Assembly: GCF_016802725.1 (NCBI RefSeq)
Contig: NC_052665.1
Span: 24,290,001-24,354,000 of the forward strand
Length of the DNA: 64,000 nt
Reading direction: 5' to 3'
Source: Solenopsis invicta
Lineage: Eukaryota > Arthropoda > Insecta > Hymenoptera > Formicidae
Numbering within the stretch: the first letter of the stretch is position 1; every line of letters begins with the position of its first letter. Position numbers and translations under genes: made by a program. Positions 12,370 to 26,385 of this stretch are shown here, in pieces. The notes below the pieces were generated by a model that was not told the origin of the DNA, made no database searches, and worked only from the letters and a program-made list of their open reading frames with translations.

Positions 12370-12725
12370 AATGATTTTTATAAACTTTTGCATGCTGAAC
12401 ACAAATTTATTGTCCAAATTTGGCTATCATGTCACAATTTTGAGAAGGTATAAAGATACGTCCACAAAAAAAATCGAAAATAAAGTAAATTTAAAAAACA
12501 AAATCGCCGAAGCATTACATTTTAAAGTTGAAAGTTTATACTTTTAGGTAGCGTTAACAAAATTAAAAAAAAATTTTGCTACGAATACTATAACACCATG
12601 AAAACCCTCAAAATCATTGTTTTTTACCTTTTAAACGTCATTTTTCTCAAAAGGGTGACGTAAGAACTAAATTTGGGCAACAAATTTATGTTCAGCAAGC
12701 AAAAATCTATAAAAATCACTTCAAA
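12370..12725. mobile_element. TIR element, about 50-bp ends
   Basis: 'gcatgctgaacacaaattta' near 12393 pairs with the complement 'taaatttatgttcagcaagc' near 12685. No coding sequence. Confidence 0.5.
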
Positions 12726-12845
12726 TAGCAATGCATTCCTGACACATAAAAAGAAAAATTTACTACTACAAATATTCCTTTAGTTGCAATCACGTTATAA
12801 TGAAAATGCTAATCCCTTCGTACACGGCAATTTAAAGGCAACAGA

Positions 12846-13941
12846 TATAACGACCTGACTCCGCGCACGGGCGGTGTTGATTCGGTGGACGAGGACGCGA
12901 GTAGATCGTCGAGAGAACTAGACGTGGTTGTGTTGACAATCAAATAAAAGTTTATTGAAATAAGCAGAAAATATACAAAGTAATCTTCGCGGGTGCGACG
13001 CGCGGACGGACAAATGGGGATAACGCTCGGTTGGACGTGATGGAAAAATAACGCGCGGACGGGCGAAAGATGATCGCGGCGCTCAGACAAACAGATCAAT
13101 GTTTACGCGCGGACGTCCGAACGACAGGAAATAAATGCGGGCTATTTGCATGCAAGTGATCCCGAGACAAATTTCTTCGAACTCGGAATCCCTGTTTACG
13201 CGTCGGCACGGCCATGTCGAAGGCCGCGGTCACGGCCACGGGCGCGCGAGCCTGGTGGCAATATCGCACACACAATACAGCTGTACGGTACGGCACGGTG
13301 ATTCGGCGATCGCAACGCACAGCGGTGTTAATACCGCGTTGTTGATGCAGCAATGGCAACGCGCCAATATTTTTGGTGGAGACGCGGAATTCCACACCCC
13401 AGATCGCAAGTTGGTGCCGACGGATAGAACTCGGATGGTGGATTCTCCAGTTTCACCGAAATCTCTCGGTGGAGCCCAAGACGCTTAAGACCGCGGAAAC
13501 AGAGGCGGTCAGGAAGCTCGTTACCGAGATCTCTTGGTAAAAGCCAAGTACTTTTGACTTCGGATCGGAACAAAAAGATTCGCGTCTTCTTTCCGGACAG
13601 GCAGTTCGAAGAAGCCCTGTTCATAGAAACGGCGGCGCTTATATAGCCGAATTTCGCGAGGAGGGGCGGCGCGGGGGACGGACGGTTCGGTATCAAAGGA
13701 GGAGTCCCCGCACGAGATCGGCAGCGACCACCACTTCGCTTGCTTCTGCGGCGCGGGCGCGCGGAGATTCTCCCGACGCGCGGAGATTCTCCCGACGCGC
13801 GGATGCGTATTCGCACGCCACGCCGGTTGTTGCAGTATTTATTGACACCGTGCGCCGGTTGTTTGGCTGTTCGGCGGGTATTCGGCCGGACAGTGCGGAG
13901 CGGTGGACGGTCCGAAGGGGGAGCGGAAAGGCGGTTTGTCA
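12846..13941 (-). mobile_element. Solo LTR a
   Basis: Related on the minus strand to solo LTR b: 'aaaccgcctttccgc', a pyrimidine-rich U3, 'gtctagttctctcg' and a 3' end near 12846. A likely 4-bp duplication CAGA flanks it if two terminal bases were lost. No internal retroelement sequence remains, so frames of up to 216 codons inside it are chance GC-rich frames. Confidence 0.7.
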
Positions 13942-14698
13942 CAGAAAAGAAATTATATCCCACGCAACTAAAAAGCAATAGCGTACAAAACTTATTAATA
14001 TATATTAATATATTTTCTTGTTATAACTATAGTAACTTGTTATAAAGTCGTATATGCGGCATGCGTTGCTGGCAATATCTTAACCCTTAAACACGTAAGT
14101 GAGTCTGAGAAACCCCATATGAAGTTTTGAACGCTTGCTATGTGAAGACGGAATGAGATAGGAGGTTCGGACCAAGACGTAAAAAAAGTTTGAAATCTTT
14201 TCTTTCGATTAATATGATTGGTCAACTTTTTTGGTCAACTAGAATTCAAACGGCACGGCAGCAAAGTTTTGTTAGGGTCGATGCGACACATATAGTGTGA
14301 AAGAAAAACTTTTTTTGTGAGTATTTTACATAAAAACTGGACAAAATACGTTTAAACAGGTCGATTTGCGGATGTTACTCGCATATACTCTGTCTAAAGT
14401 TGGGTCGAATACTATAAAATGCTGTAGAAAAAGGAATTTTTCCAAAATATATCATGAAACACATCAATTTTCAATTTTAGACACGATTTAACCAAAAATA
14501 CCTCATATTCGCCTTGTTACATAAGTACATTTTTTAATAGAAATAACAATATAATTTTTTTTTTTTTTGAAAGTATGAATCTTTAGCTTTAAAACACCGT
14601 ATTGTAAAGTTCTTCACAGTTTTTTGTTACAAAGAAATGATTTTTTTTTAAGTGGATTTTTAGATGGCCAAAAATACCTTATATTTTCCATGTTACAT

Positions 14699-15778
14699 TG
14701 TAACAAACCGCCTTTCCGCGCCCCCCTCGGACCGTCCACCGTTCCAGGCTGTCCGGCCAAACAACCGTCGGACAGCGAGAAACCGACGCACAGCGCCAAT
14801 AAGATTGTAAAACCGGCGTAGCGCGCGTATACGCATCCGCGCGTCGAAAGATCTCCACGCGCACGCGCTCGACCGGAGTGGCGGCCGCTGGACCAATCTC
14901 GAGCGGCAGGGATTTGCCCTCCGATACCGTACCGTTCCGTACCCCCGCACCGTCCCTGCCCAAGAGACTCGACTATATAAGCGCCGCCGCTCCTATAGTC
15001 GAGGCTTCTTTTTCGTCCGCCTTCCATCCAAGAAAGTAGTGTATCCTGAGTGCTCAGTGGAGTTAAGCGAACTTAGCTTCAGTCAAGCAATCTTGACATG
15101 AGCCATCCGCTTCCTAGACCGCCGGTTCACGAGCTCAAGTCCATCTTGGGCTCCACCTGGAGCTCCTGGTAGTCGGCACTTTCCCGATCAGCCGTCCTGT
15201 CTCGGTATCGACTAACGACTCGGGGTGTAGAGTTCCGCGCCTCCAAGTGATCTTGGCGTGAATCGATTACCACCGCCGCATAACATCGCGGTACTAACCG
15301 CAGCGCGTCGCGATCGGGATTTAAAAGTACAGCTGTACCGCGCGCGCGGTCTCCGGCCGTGGCCACGGCCTTCAGCAAGGCCACGGCACCAGTGCGTCAA
15401 TAGGAATTCCGAATTTCGAGAATCTCGGCTCGGAATTCCGCGCCTGTAAATAAACACCGCCTGTAGATACTGCGTTTAAATCCGGCCGTTCCGACTATCG
15501 CGTTATATGTGCCGTTTTTCCGTCCGCGCGTTCTGATTCTCCGTTTGTCCGTCCGCGCGTAATTCTAAGCTTTTGTTACATCCGTCCGAGCGTCATCGTC
15601 ATTCGTCCGTCCGCGCGCCGCGTCCAGAACGCTACGATATTGTACAGTACCAAAGATACGCGAAATAAAGTCTCGTTTATTTACCAACCATCCACGTCTA
15701 GTTCTCTTGGTGACCTCACCCGCGTCCTCGCCCGCCGAACTCACGCCACCCTGTTCGCGGAAAAACCAGGTTGTTACA
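14699..15778 (+). mobile_element. Solo LTR b (1,080 bp)
   Basis: Starts TGTAACAAACC and ends GGTTGTTACA, with an exact 4-bp duplication ACAT on both sides. Copy 6 of the piggyBac-like element shows the empty site. It has a TATATAAG box near 14972 and AATAAAG near 15663, as expected of U3/R/U5. Four-base duplications suit Gypsy-type LTR elements. Confidence 0.88.
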
Positions 15779-15873
15779 ACATAATTATACTTTTTGAAAG
15801 GAATGACTTAGCCAAATTTTATTTTGAAAATGTGAATCTTTAGCTTTAAAACGCCTTATTTGAAAGTCCTTAA

Positions 15874-16997
15874 GGTAAATATATCGAATAGGGGAGGCTG
15901 CCCCAATGACCTTGACCTTGACATATGTTGTCAAGGTCATGACCCTGAGTAACGCCCAACAAGTTTTTGCCGTCGCTCACCCTTCCTTAAAAAGTTATAA
16001 TCATAAAAAGTTTATTAAAATTAAGAGCGACAACTACACATATACTCACATATATTCACATATACACATAAAAATGTAGTACCAAGAACGCGTGAGCGGT
16101 GGTGGGGCTCCGCCCCTCCCCCTGCACCCTCTACCCGTATTTTTCCTAACCCAACCTAATTCCTAATTCTATTTTAGTTTAATTTTAAATCTAATATTGT
16201 AACGTGGTCGATTGGATATCCTTGGCCAAATTACAACTAAAATAAGGTTAGGTTAGGTTAGAAAAAATACGGGGGGTGGTGCAGAGGGTGGGGCGGAGCC
16301 CCTCCCCCGCCCACGCTTTCTCTGTACTACATGTAAATATTTGAGTTTTTCAGAGTTATTTTACCAATTTTAGTTTTATATACATACTTTATTCATCAAT
16401 ATTATTACTGAGTGGATATATATCTTTCATAATTTTAAAAAATGCGTCAATTCTATCATCAAAAGAATAAATTCTTTTAAATAAAAATTCGGCGAGATAA
16501 AATTTATAATGCTTTTGTGATATTCCATAGCGAGGAATTGCACCACGCATATCACGCTATATTCTTTCAATATTTTGGGTATGGCAACCCGTTACTGGCT
16601 CAACAAGCTATTAGTACTGTTCCACGCAGTGTGCGTGTACGTGTGCATGTGCGGGCGTAACCTAATCTAACCTAACTTATAATTTAAAATCTAATATTAT
16701 TACAAATTTCGACAAAAATAGGGGTAGGTTGGGTTAGAAAAAATACGGGAAAGGGGTGCAAGGGGAGGGGCGGAGCCCCTCCCCCGCCCACGCGTTTTCT
16801 GTACCATATTTTTATATGTATATGTGAGTATGTGTAGTTATCGCTTTTAATTTTCATAAACTTTTTATGATTATAACTTTTTAACGAAGGGCGAGCGACG
16901 GCTAAAACTTGTTGGGCGTTACTCAGGGTCATGACCTTGACAACATATGTCAAGGTCAAGGTCATCGGGGCAGCCTCCCCTATTCGATATATTTACC
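15874..16997. mobile_element. 1.1 kb palindromic element with 8-bp duplication
   Basis: Ends GGTAAATATATCGAATAGGG and complement; flanked by GTCCTTAA on both sides. Arms of about 270 bp include 'ccaatgaccttgaccttgac'. The centre contains a second inverted pair with GGAGCCCCTCCCCC blocks (16080-16130 and 16270-16330) around a 'taggttaggttag' run. Confidence 0.82.
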
Positions 16998-17289
16998 GTC
17001 CTTAAAAGTTTTTTGTTGTGAAGATATGATTTTTTGAAAAAAAAGTGGATTTTTTACCAATTTCTCATTTTTGCTTAATGGTTTTTCTTTTATAACTTCA
17101 CAATAAATTATTTTTCGGCAATGCCGATTGTGCAGTCACACTCCTGAGATTTTGAACTTTCGTTTTAGAAAAAAAATCGTAGAAAAATATTGATTGTAAT
17201 CAAAGTTATAGCTTCTCAAAGTTGAAAGTCTCCCAGACCCAAAAATGTGTTTCCCCGTATTTTACAGGATCGGTGTGTTTAAGGGTTAA

Positions 17290-17688
17290 GTAAAATCGGA
17301 AGCCGCTTTCCTCAAAAAAGATGTCAATTTAGCAACGCATTTTTATCAAATTGATAACAACTTGCAAGAAACTTGCTATCTGGGTTACAATTAGTTTCAG
17401 TATATCCAGTAAAAAAATGTCTATTTTCGGTTAGTGTAACTACATTGATATTATATGCATATTTTATCTACATTAATATCCAATCTCTAGTAATGATTAA
17501 AAAACGTCTCTATAGGCCGATCTTAAATAAAGACTCTTATAATATACGTATATGAACCAAATAAGCGATAATAGACATTTTCATTTTTTTTATATTTGAC
17601 ACTCTCATTGCGTATTTTTACAATGATTTCATTACTGTTAAAGACAATAATAAAAAACGGTATGAGGCACTACTGAGGTATTACAGAG
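17290..17688. other. No recognised feature
   Basis: AT-rich FHIP intron between piggyBac-like copy 3 and a minisatellite. No splice-bounded reading frame was seen. Confidence 0.4.
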
Positions 17689-17825
17689 CATTACTAGAAC
17701 TAGGATTAGTGAGCGTTGCTAAGGCATTAATGAGCATTACTAAGGCATTAGTGGGCATTACTAGAACATTAGTGGACATTAATAAGACATTAGTGGACAT
17801 TACTAGAACATTAGTGGATATTACA
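17689..17825. repeat. 21-bp minisatellite, about 6-7 units
   Basis: The unit is ATTACTAGAACATTAGTGGAC with point differences. The period is regular. Confidence 0.85.
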
Positions 17826-18377
17826 TACAAAATTCAACAATCATACCCAATAATTGGACTTTAGTAGGCATTGATGTACACAATTTTGATCAACGGTTTC
17901 CCCCTCGGGATTAATGGTATTGGTATCAAAAAAAGGTGTTATAAATAATTATAATAAAATAAAAAATTAATTGATATACAGAAAATAGGTATGAATTAAG
18001 TGCTTTATAAATGTATCACCAGCAAATTAAGTGCTCCCCTTAGACAAAAATCCATCCCTGAGGCTAGTGACGCTAAGAGAGAAGTACTTTAAATAATGGT
18101 ACAAAAAAATTTATAAAATAAATCTGACCTTAAACTGAACTTAAGCTAAACTGAACAACACTAAAACTGAAAACTAAACCTAAAACTAACAAGAGGAGGA
18201 TCAGGTGAGTCACCCTGGGATTTCAATCACAATTTTTTTAGTTATTCTAGAGACAAAAAAAGTTTACGTCTTCCGGCGTTTGATCGAATAGGCCTCAATT
18301 TCGAAATAATAAATTTGTGAAAATTGGCCATACCGCGGCGCGCCATATGAATCTTTCCGGTAAGTGTTTTCCCAACC

Positions 18378-18446
18378 AGTGCAGTCGGCTCCGTGCGTTA
18401 GGTGCTTGCTTCACAATCGTAAGATCCGAGTTCGCTCCCGGATGTG
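18378..18446 (+). other. tRNA-like sequence in left arm, followed by T-run
   Basis: 'ggtgcttgcttcacaatcg' resembles an anticodon arm with loop TTCACAA (CAC, Val-like), and 'atccgagttcgctcccggat' resembles a T-arm. A T-rich run follows about 10 bases later. It is degenerate and not a functional tRNA. Confidence 0.4.
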
Positions 18447-18632
18447 TGCAATATTTTTATTTTTTTTTAATAAGTGTATTTATTTATCTTAATGATATTG
18501 ATATAGTATGCAAATTTCTAAAATAAAAAATTTAATATCACTTTCTAAACATTAATTCAAATTTAATTTGAAGGATATTTGAATTCAAGTAATAATATTT
18601 GAAATAACAAATAGGTAGTAATAATAATAATA

Positions 18633-19552
18633 CGAGGTGTGTTCAAAAAGTAACGGGAATTTTTAAATTTCGCGGGTTTGGAGAGTCCGACAGTCAAATT
18701 TTTTTTTTGTTTATGTTGGTATACATGCCCCTGAAGTATGCTAAAATGTTGAACTGTATTCATTGTTTACTTTGTCTGTGGCAGCCGCTAAGGTTACACG
18801 TGTTTTTATGAGCTCGGCGATTTTCGTTTCTGAAAAAAAATGGATCAAAGAATTTGTATCAAATTTTGCGTAAAAAATAACAAAGTGTAACAAAGTGTGT
18901 GAAATGTTAACAAAGGCTTATGGTGAGTCTGCTATGAGTAAAACAAGAGTTTACGAGTGGTATAATCGTTTCCAAGATGGCCGTGAAGATGACGTTAAAG
19001 ATGACGTTAAAGATGACGAACGCCAAGGACGCCCCAGCACATCAAGAACCGATGAAAACGTCGAAAAAGTGAAAGAAATGGTTATGAACAATCGTCGAAT
19101 CACAATCAGAAAAGTCGCTGATGATGTTGGCATATCAATTGGCATATCAATGGAAAAACAATTCATGGCTTTTGCACCACGATAATGCACCTGCTCACAC
19201 TTCATTGCTTGTTCGTGAATTTTTGGCCAAAAACAATACTGTAATGATGCCCCAGCCTCCATATTCGCCAGACATGGCTCCGTGTGACTTTTTCCTATTT
19301 CCAAAAATAAAGAGAACCTTAAAGGGCCGTCGTTTTACAAGCATAGATGACATTAAAAGCGCATCACTGAAAGAGCTAAAGGCTATCCCAAAGGTCGAGT
19401 TTGAGAAATGTTTCGGGGATTGGAAGAAGCGCTGGCATAAATGCATAATATCTAATGGTGACTATTTTGAAGGCGACAACATTAATGTAGACGAATAAAT
19501 AAATATTTTTTTCAAAAAACGAAAATTCCCGGTATTTTTTTAACACACCTCG
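18633..19552 (+). mobile_element. Internally deleted mariner (920 bp)
   Basis: Inverted ends CGAGGTGTGTTCAAAAAGTA and complement, flanked by TA. It is about 360 bp shorter than a full mariner, through an internal deletion. Confidence 0.9.
18841..19498 (+). pseudogene. mariner transposase remnant
   Basis: The true start is probably ATG at 18841 (MDQRICIKFCVKN), followed by a frame break near 18890. The helix-turn-helix region reads on from 18895 (LTKAYGESAMSKTRVYEWYN). The first catalytic Asp region is missing. The second and third Asp remain (HHDNAPAH and YSPDMAPCD) with 34 residues between them, as in mariner DD34D. A repeated GGCATATCAATTGGCATATC lies at the deletion joint. Not functional. 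Confidence 0.88.
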
Positions 19553-19950
19553 TATATAAGTTATTTGAAATAGATAACATATAAAGGCAACGTATCTAAA
19601 ATTTCAAATTGTTTAAATTTAACACTAGTATTTTTCTTCTACGATTAATTATTTTAAAAACTAGAATTTTAAAATACTGTTAATATTATTTCCAATTAAA
19701 TTTTAAATTAAACAATTTGAAAATTTAGATACGTTGCCTTTATATGTTATCCATTTCAAAAAACTTATATATTATTATTATTACTATCTATTTATTATTT
19801 CAAATATTATTACTTGAATTCAAATATCCTTCAAATTAAATTTAAATTAATGTTTAGAAAGTGATATTAAATTAAATTTTTTATTTTAGAAATTTGCATA
19901 TTATATCAATATCATCAAGATAAATACACTTATTAAAAAAAAAAAAAATA

Positions 19951-20022
19951 TTGCACACATCCCGGAGCGAACCCGGATCTTACGATTGTGAAGCAAGCAC
20001 CTAACGCACGGAACCGACTACA
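19951..20022 (-). other. tRNA-like sequence in right arm
   Basis: Mirror copy of 18378-18446. This copy reads GGGTTCGCTCC in the T-arm, closer to a B-box than the left copy. The T-run follows on the minus strand. Confidence 0.4.
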
Positions 20023-20819
20023 CTTGGAAAAACACTTACCGGGAAGACTCATATGGCGCGCCGCGGTATGGGCAATTTTCACAAATTTATTATTTCGAAA
20101 CTAAGGCCTATTCAATCAAACGCCGGGAGACGTAAACTTTTTTTTCGCCTCCAGGATAACTAAAAAAATTGGGATTAAATAATCCCAGGGTGACTCACCT
20201 GATCCTCCCCTTGTAAGTTAAAATTTAATTTAAATTAAACTCAAATTAAACTCAGTAATAAATATATAAATTATAAATAATGTGATATTATTTTTTACTA
20301 AAATCGCAATTAAATTACAAAACATTCCGCAATTCTTTCTCATTTTGTTATACTATTTTATATAAAAAAACAATGCAAAAAATTATCTCTAACAAAATAA
20401 AATTAAACAATAATTAATTATTTATTTTGAGCATAGTATTTTCAGCATTAAAAATACTATTGATTAACAATGGTATTTTCAATGATGAAAATAAATAATG
20501 AATCATTAGTCATTAATAATGTAAAAAAAACTATTACAGAATTATATTATATAATTATTATATAAGTATAAATCTTCTTAAAATACCTATTGCTTTTTAA
20601 TAATTTAATATAAAGTAACAAAATTATTATAAAATAACAAATACATATTAATTAATATAATAAAATCAAACATTAAATTAAGGATATTTATTTAAACGTA
20701 ATAATCATTTAAATAATATTTATCTTAATTATAAAAATAATATCCCAGGCAACACATAATGTTAAAAAAATATTTAATAATATGTATTTTAATATTTTAT
20801 AAATATTCATCATAAATGT

Positions 20820-20995
20820 TTAGGCTTGATTATTAACTAGTTAAATAGTTAAAAGTTCAATAAAAATTTAAAAAGTTAATCACTTAACTTAATTTAATTA
20901 ATCTTAAATTCATTAACTTTTAACTTCAACTAATTATTTTTAAAATTTAACTTATTAACTTTTTTCTACGTTAATTTTTTATCTTTGTAAATGGC
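20820..20995 (+). mobile_element. Relic of the TTAACT-rich hAT-like family
   Basis: 'aagttaatcacttaacttaa' and 'aacttattaacttttttcta' match the left part of the element at 60598-61368. It is truncated. Confidence 0.5.
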
Positions 20996-21401
20996 AATAT
21001 TTATGTTCTATGAAATCTTGAACATTAGACACATTTAATTTAGAAAAAGCTTAATGATCGTGATGAGTACAACACTCGCAGTGCTTAAAGACTAATAGCA
21101 CACCAACATAAAAAAATGTCACGTCGGAGAAATCAAACCAATGTATCTCTATGTATTTTGAGCAAATCAGAATTTCTTTTTACCCCCAAAAGTTGCCAAA
21201 AATTCCTTAAAATTTAACATTCTTCAGCCCGATAAAAATAATCTTAATCTGATTGCGCAATTCCAAAGTCATATTCGGTTTCAGAGCCTCAAAATACATA
21301 AGGATACATAGGTCTAATCTGTTGGACATAACACTTTTTTTAATAACGTAATAATTAATAAAATTAATAAATATTTAATTTAAAAATATAATAATTATCT
21401 A

Positions 21402-22285
21402 ATAAAATACCCGAGCCGAATAAGACCTACCTAGCTTATTTTATTTTTTATAAATTTTATTTACAAAGATATTAAAATAAACTAAATAAGAATAAAATGT
21501 TTATTTCAACCACTCGCCAAAATAAAATTATCATCTATATATAACATTTTTAAATAAACAAAAACGAAATTTTTTTAAACTCTGACATTAAGCCTCATTA
21601 AATTCTTGTGCTTTTAATAAGGTCTGAATTAAAAACAAATTAAAAATAACAAAGGAATTAAACATATTTTCCAACTCACTGTTAAAATGATTATTAATCA
21701 CAAATACAAAATTCTTTAAAATCTATTTTACTGTAAAACATCACAATTATTTTTAATTTTGTCTATAATTAATATTTTAACTTTAAAAAATTCTGGCTAT
21801 TTTAGTACAATTTTAGCTTATGGAAAGTTAGCGTCATTGAAAATCATTATTCTCTGTTGCAAGCCACATACATAATAAACAAATGGCAATGGCAATGGCA
21901 AAAACAATAAATGTATAAGTGGGCCTTATTTAATAATACATTATTTATAAAAAAAAGTATACTTATTCCAAAAAATCGAGATATATATATTTGTTTTTTT
22001 CTACAGTTAGAAAGTTAAATAATATTATAATATATTGTAATAAATCATAAAATAATGTATACTTATTAAATTTACAACAAATTATAAAAACAACTAATTT
22101 CCCCACTTTGTTACAATCTTTGTTGTACTGAATAAACGTGTTGCACGCTACCGGTATTAATTCTCTAGTCTCTCTTTATCTACTTCCTATCTTTTAAGCA
22201 TATATTTTAAACATAAAACACATTTTTAAATACTAAATTTAAAAGTGGGCCTTATTTAGTACTGGGCCTTATTCGGCTCAAATAC
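21402..22285. mobile_element. Possible TIR element
   Basis: 'gagccgaataagacc' near 21411 pairs with 'ggccttattcggctc' near 22263. The interior is AT-rich without coding sequence. Ends are not firmly set. Confidence 0.35.
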
Positions 22286-23168
22286 CTTATAATAATAAAT
22301 GTGTAATATAATTCTACAATAATCGAATTCACAACCCAAAATTTTGTACACCAATGCCGATTTTTGGCATTGCTGTAAAACACTGCCGACATTTTCGTAC
22401 ACTGCCGACAGTGCTTACAATTAGTCAATGCCTACAATGCCGTCAATCCTATATTAAAATTAAAGCAATGCCATGCAATTATGAACACTACCGTGTACTG
22501 CCCATTATCATACGCCAATGCCTGCACAAGAATTCTAAAGCTTTCCCGAAGTATTCTACACAATTATACAAAAAACTTCCAAAAATTTTATTTACGAACT
22601 GTATCTATACATTTTAATGTAATTGCACGTTATTATGTGATGTCTTATACATATAACTTCAAACAATGGAACACTAAAAATAATAATAAAAATAATCAAA
22701 ATAATGACCTTGATATTGTATTTGTTTGTAATCAAAATAAATTTTAAACATTCTTCTTTAAAAATGCTATACATTTTACTGTAATTGCACATTATTATGT
22801 GACGTCTTATGCATAGGTATACCTAACTTCAAACAATAGAATACTAAAAATAATAATGTCTGTTAAGTTAGCACCTCGACCACAAAAAATCGAAACGCCA
22901 CTTATGCCAAAATTAAGTGCTTTTTATGTGCTAATTATGTACCCTATTTGAAATTTTTGTGCTCGAGCGGTTTAGCAGGAAAATGAGATTGAAAGTGGGG
23001 GTGCCAGCTTAACGTTAACCCAGCACCAACTCATATAAATAATTAATAAAATAAAAAAATAAATACACTAGAATTAAGTGCTTTTTATGTGTTTTCCAAC
23101 AATATATAAATAAATGTTCGTACTCTTCGACCAGAAAATCGTCCCGAAAGTACGAATACACATTAACG

Positions 23169-23478
23169 GTACAAGAGTAAAGTACCAGAAAGAAAGCAAT
23201 TCTGAAACTGATTATACGCTTAAAATATTCTCCTATTTATGTGCTTTCCAAATATGCAAGACCAGATTTTTGTGCTCAACCCCTTGATCAAAAAACCGAC
23301 CCTGAAGTGAGCACCCCACCGATCAGGTACAAGAGTAAACTACCAGAAAGAAAGCAATTATGAAATTGATTATAGGCTTAAAATATTCTCTTATTTATGT
23401 GCTTTCGGAATATGCAAGAAAAAAATTTTGTGCTCAACCCCATGATCGAAAAACCGACTCTGAAGTGAGCTCACCACT
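23169..23478. repeat. Two tandem copies of about 155 bp
   Basis: Both copies contain 'tacaagagtaaa', 'ccagaaagaaagcaatt', 'tatttatgtgctttc' and 'gaagtgagc'. They lie inside the 7.2 kb element. Confidence 0.75.
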
Positions 23479-24243
23479 CCCCAACCACTGATGACAATGC
23501 CGTCAATATTATAGGTCACTGCTTACTTTTTTCAGTCCACTGCCGAAATTTTGTACACCAATGCCGGCTGTAAATTTCACCTCGACAATAATTGTTTTTC
23601 GATATTAAATTGACTAGTAATTATTTATTTTGAGTATTGGAAGTACTGTTATTAATACTCAAAATAAATAATTATTGTTCAATTTAATTTTGCGTTTAAT
23701 TTACAAAGATGTTTTTATATTCTTTCATGCCGTATAATCTCTGTTCGTATTGTCAGAGAAGAATTAAGAAGATAATTTTTTGCATTATTCTTTTATATAC
23801 AATAGTATGACAAAATGAGAAAGAATTACAGAATGTTTTGTAATTTAATTGAGATTTCAGTAAAAAATAATACCACATTGTTTATAATTTATATATTTAT
23901 TATTAAGTTTAATTTGAGTTTAATTTAAATTTAATTTTATCTTAGTTTTAAGTTTAGTTTCTAGTTTTAGTGTTGTTCAGTTTAGTTTAAGGTTAAATTT
24001 ATTTTATAAATATTTTTGTACCATTATTTAAAGTACTTTTCTCTTAGCATCACTAGCCTCACGGGTGAATTTTCACCAAAGGGTGGAGCACTTAATTCAC
24101 GAGTAATATATCTTAAAAGCACCTAATTCACGCGTAGTTACTGCGTATTTTATAAATTTTTTGTACCATTATTTAAAGTGCTTCTCTCTTAGCGTCACTA
24201 GCCTCAGGGATAGATTTTCGCCTACGGAATGGAGCACTCAATT

Positions 24244-24957
<714 letters not shown>

Positions 24958-25079
24958 GTGGCATATTTATAAAGCACTTAAGTCATACCTATTTTATGTA
25001 TACCAATTAATTTTTTATTTCAATTATTTATAGCACTTTTTTTCGATATCAATATCGTTAAGAGAGGAACCTAATGTAA

Positions 25080-26385
25080 AATCGATTTTTTTCACGTTTT
25101 CTATTTTTTTGCTAAAATTGTTAGAAAATTATATCAAAAATATATAAAAAAAACATTAGAAAATTTTAAGAAACGTCCTTTTATGTTAATTTCAAAGAAA
25201 GAAGAGTCTGCTTCAATGGCCAGAACGCGTAGATATACAACTTTAAACGCCTTTTTCTCAAAACACTAACTTTTACGCGCTGGCCTATGTAACTCAAAAA
25301 CTACTTGACAGAGTCAAGATCTTCAAATTTTACATGCTCGTTCTTCAACTATCTGGTTCCAACGTATACCTATCCAATCATTTATATTTTGCTTTAAACA
25401 ATAATTATTAGCAATTGTTTAAAGTGCTTTTTTTGTTTACGTCGCCGTTTTTGCAATTTTATAAATTTTTTTAATTATTTAGGTACATGCTGTGCGTTTT
25501 TACATAAACTAACAAAATTTTCTTAAAATTTTTATTTCACATTAATTTTGTGATCTTGATGTAGGCCAGCGCAAATTCAAGGAGCCAACTTCAAGCAGCT
25601 GCTTTGCCGTCATTTTAAAATTTTTCAAATTTTTTTAATTAGTTTAAATAATGAATATTAGCGTATACTTTATCTACATTCAATAAATTTTGTCAATTTT
25701 TTTTTAAATCGAGAAAAAACAGCTGTTTATACTAGGTTCCCCTCTCAAGGGCTGTTTTTAGGTGAAAGGATAGAGATACGACTCCGCAACGTTTGTCATT
25801 TAAAAGCATCTAAAAAGCATCTAATTATTCAACCATTTTTATTTATTTTGTGCTCTTCCTTCAGTGATGTTAGTTGGGTGCGCTGCTAGCTTACGTCAAG
25901 CTGGCAGTACAACCGTATAATTTAAATTTCCGGAAAACAAAAAGAGCACCTAATTTTTAAATAGAGCACCTAAAGGTACCTATTTCTCATACTGTTATTT
26001 TTCATTTTTGATGAAACCTTGTTCTGCCAGCTTGTTCTGCCAGCTTGATAAACATGATATTTATGAAAAAATCTTATATTTTGTATTTGTTTTGGTCTTA
26101 TATGAGAGCAGTAAATTATCACAAAATTCTAGCATACCTGTTTTTGCCTAGAGGTTACTGTATATATTTTCTTAGATATGGGTGGGGGGTCCAGCTTGCC
26201 ATTAAGCTGCAACCTCCCCCCTTATTTTTTTTAATTGTTACTAAACGGCTTGAGCAAAAAAATCCGGACTAAAATAATAAATTAGAACATAAATACCACC
26301 AAATTTTTGACCAGGTACAAACTCGATTTTCGCTGAGGGGGAAGAAAGCAGCTTAATAGAGGTCAGATAAAACAGTTCTTAGCAA
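25080..26385. other. AT-rich stretch without recognised genes
   Basis: Contains 'aggttcccctctcaaggg' near 25731, inverted relative to the 7.2 kb element end, and scattered 'agcacctaatt' words. Nothing coding. Confidence 0.4.

Larger units (their letters stand above)
14084..17285 (+). mobile_element. piggyBac-like element copy 3, with two insertions
   Basis: TTAA flanks CCCTTAAACACGTAAG at the left and GTGTTTAAGGG at the right. Removing solo LTR b and the 15874-16997 element leaves about 1 kb that lines up with copy 6 from end to end. Confidence 0.8.
18190..20213. mobile_element. 2 kb hairpin element with tRNA-like arms, TAA duplication
   Basis: Ends CAAGAGGAGGATCAGGTGAG and complement, arms about 440 bp. 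Flanked by TAA when compared with the uninterrupted right arm near 23935. A 3-bp TAA duplication fits PIF/Harbinger-type insertion. A mariner sits at its centre. Confidence 0.72.

Noticed and set aside
13328..13978. A 216-codon minus-strand frame and others in 13.1-15.5 kb and 50.4-51.5 kb
   Set aside because: They lie in GC-rich solo LTRs, match no protein motif and overlap similar frames on both strands.
17689..17825. CRISPR-like array
   Set aside because: The 21-bp units are contiguous without spacers and the DNA is animal.
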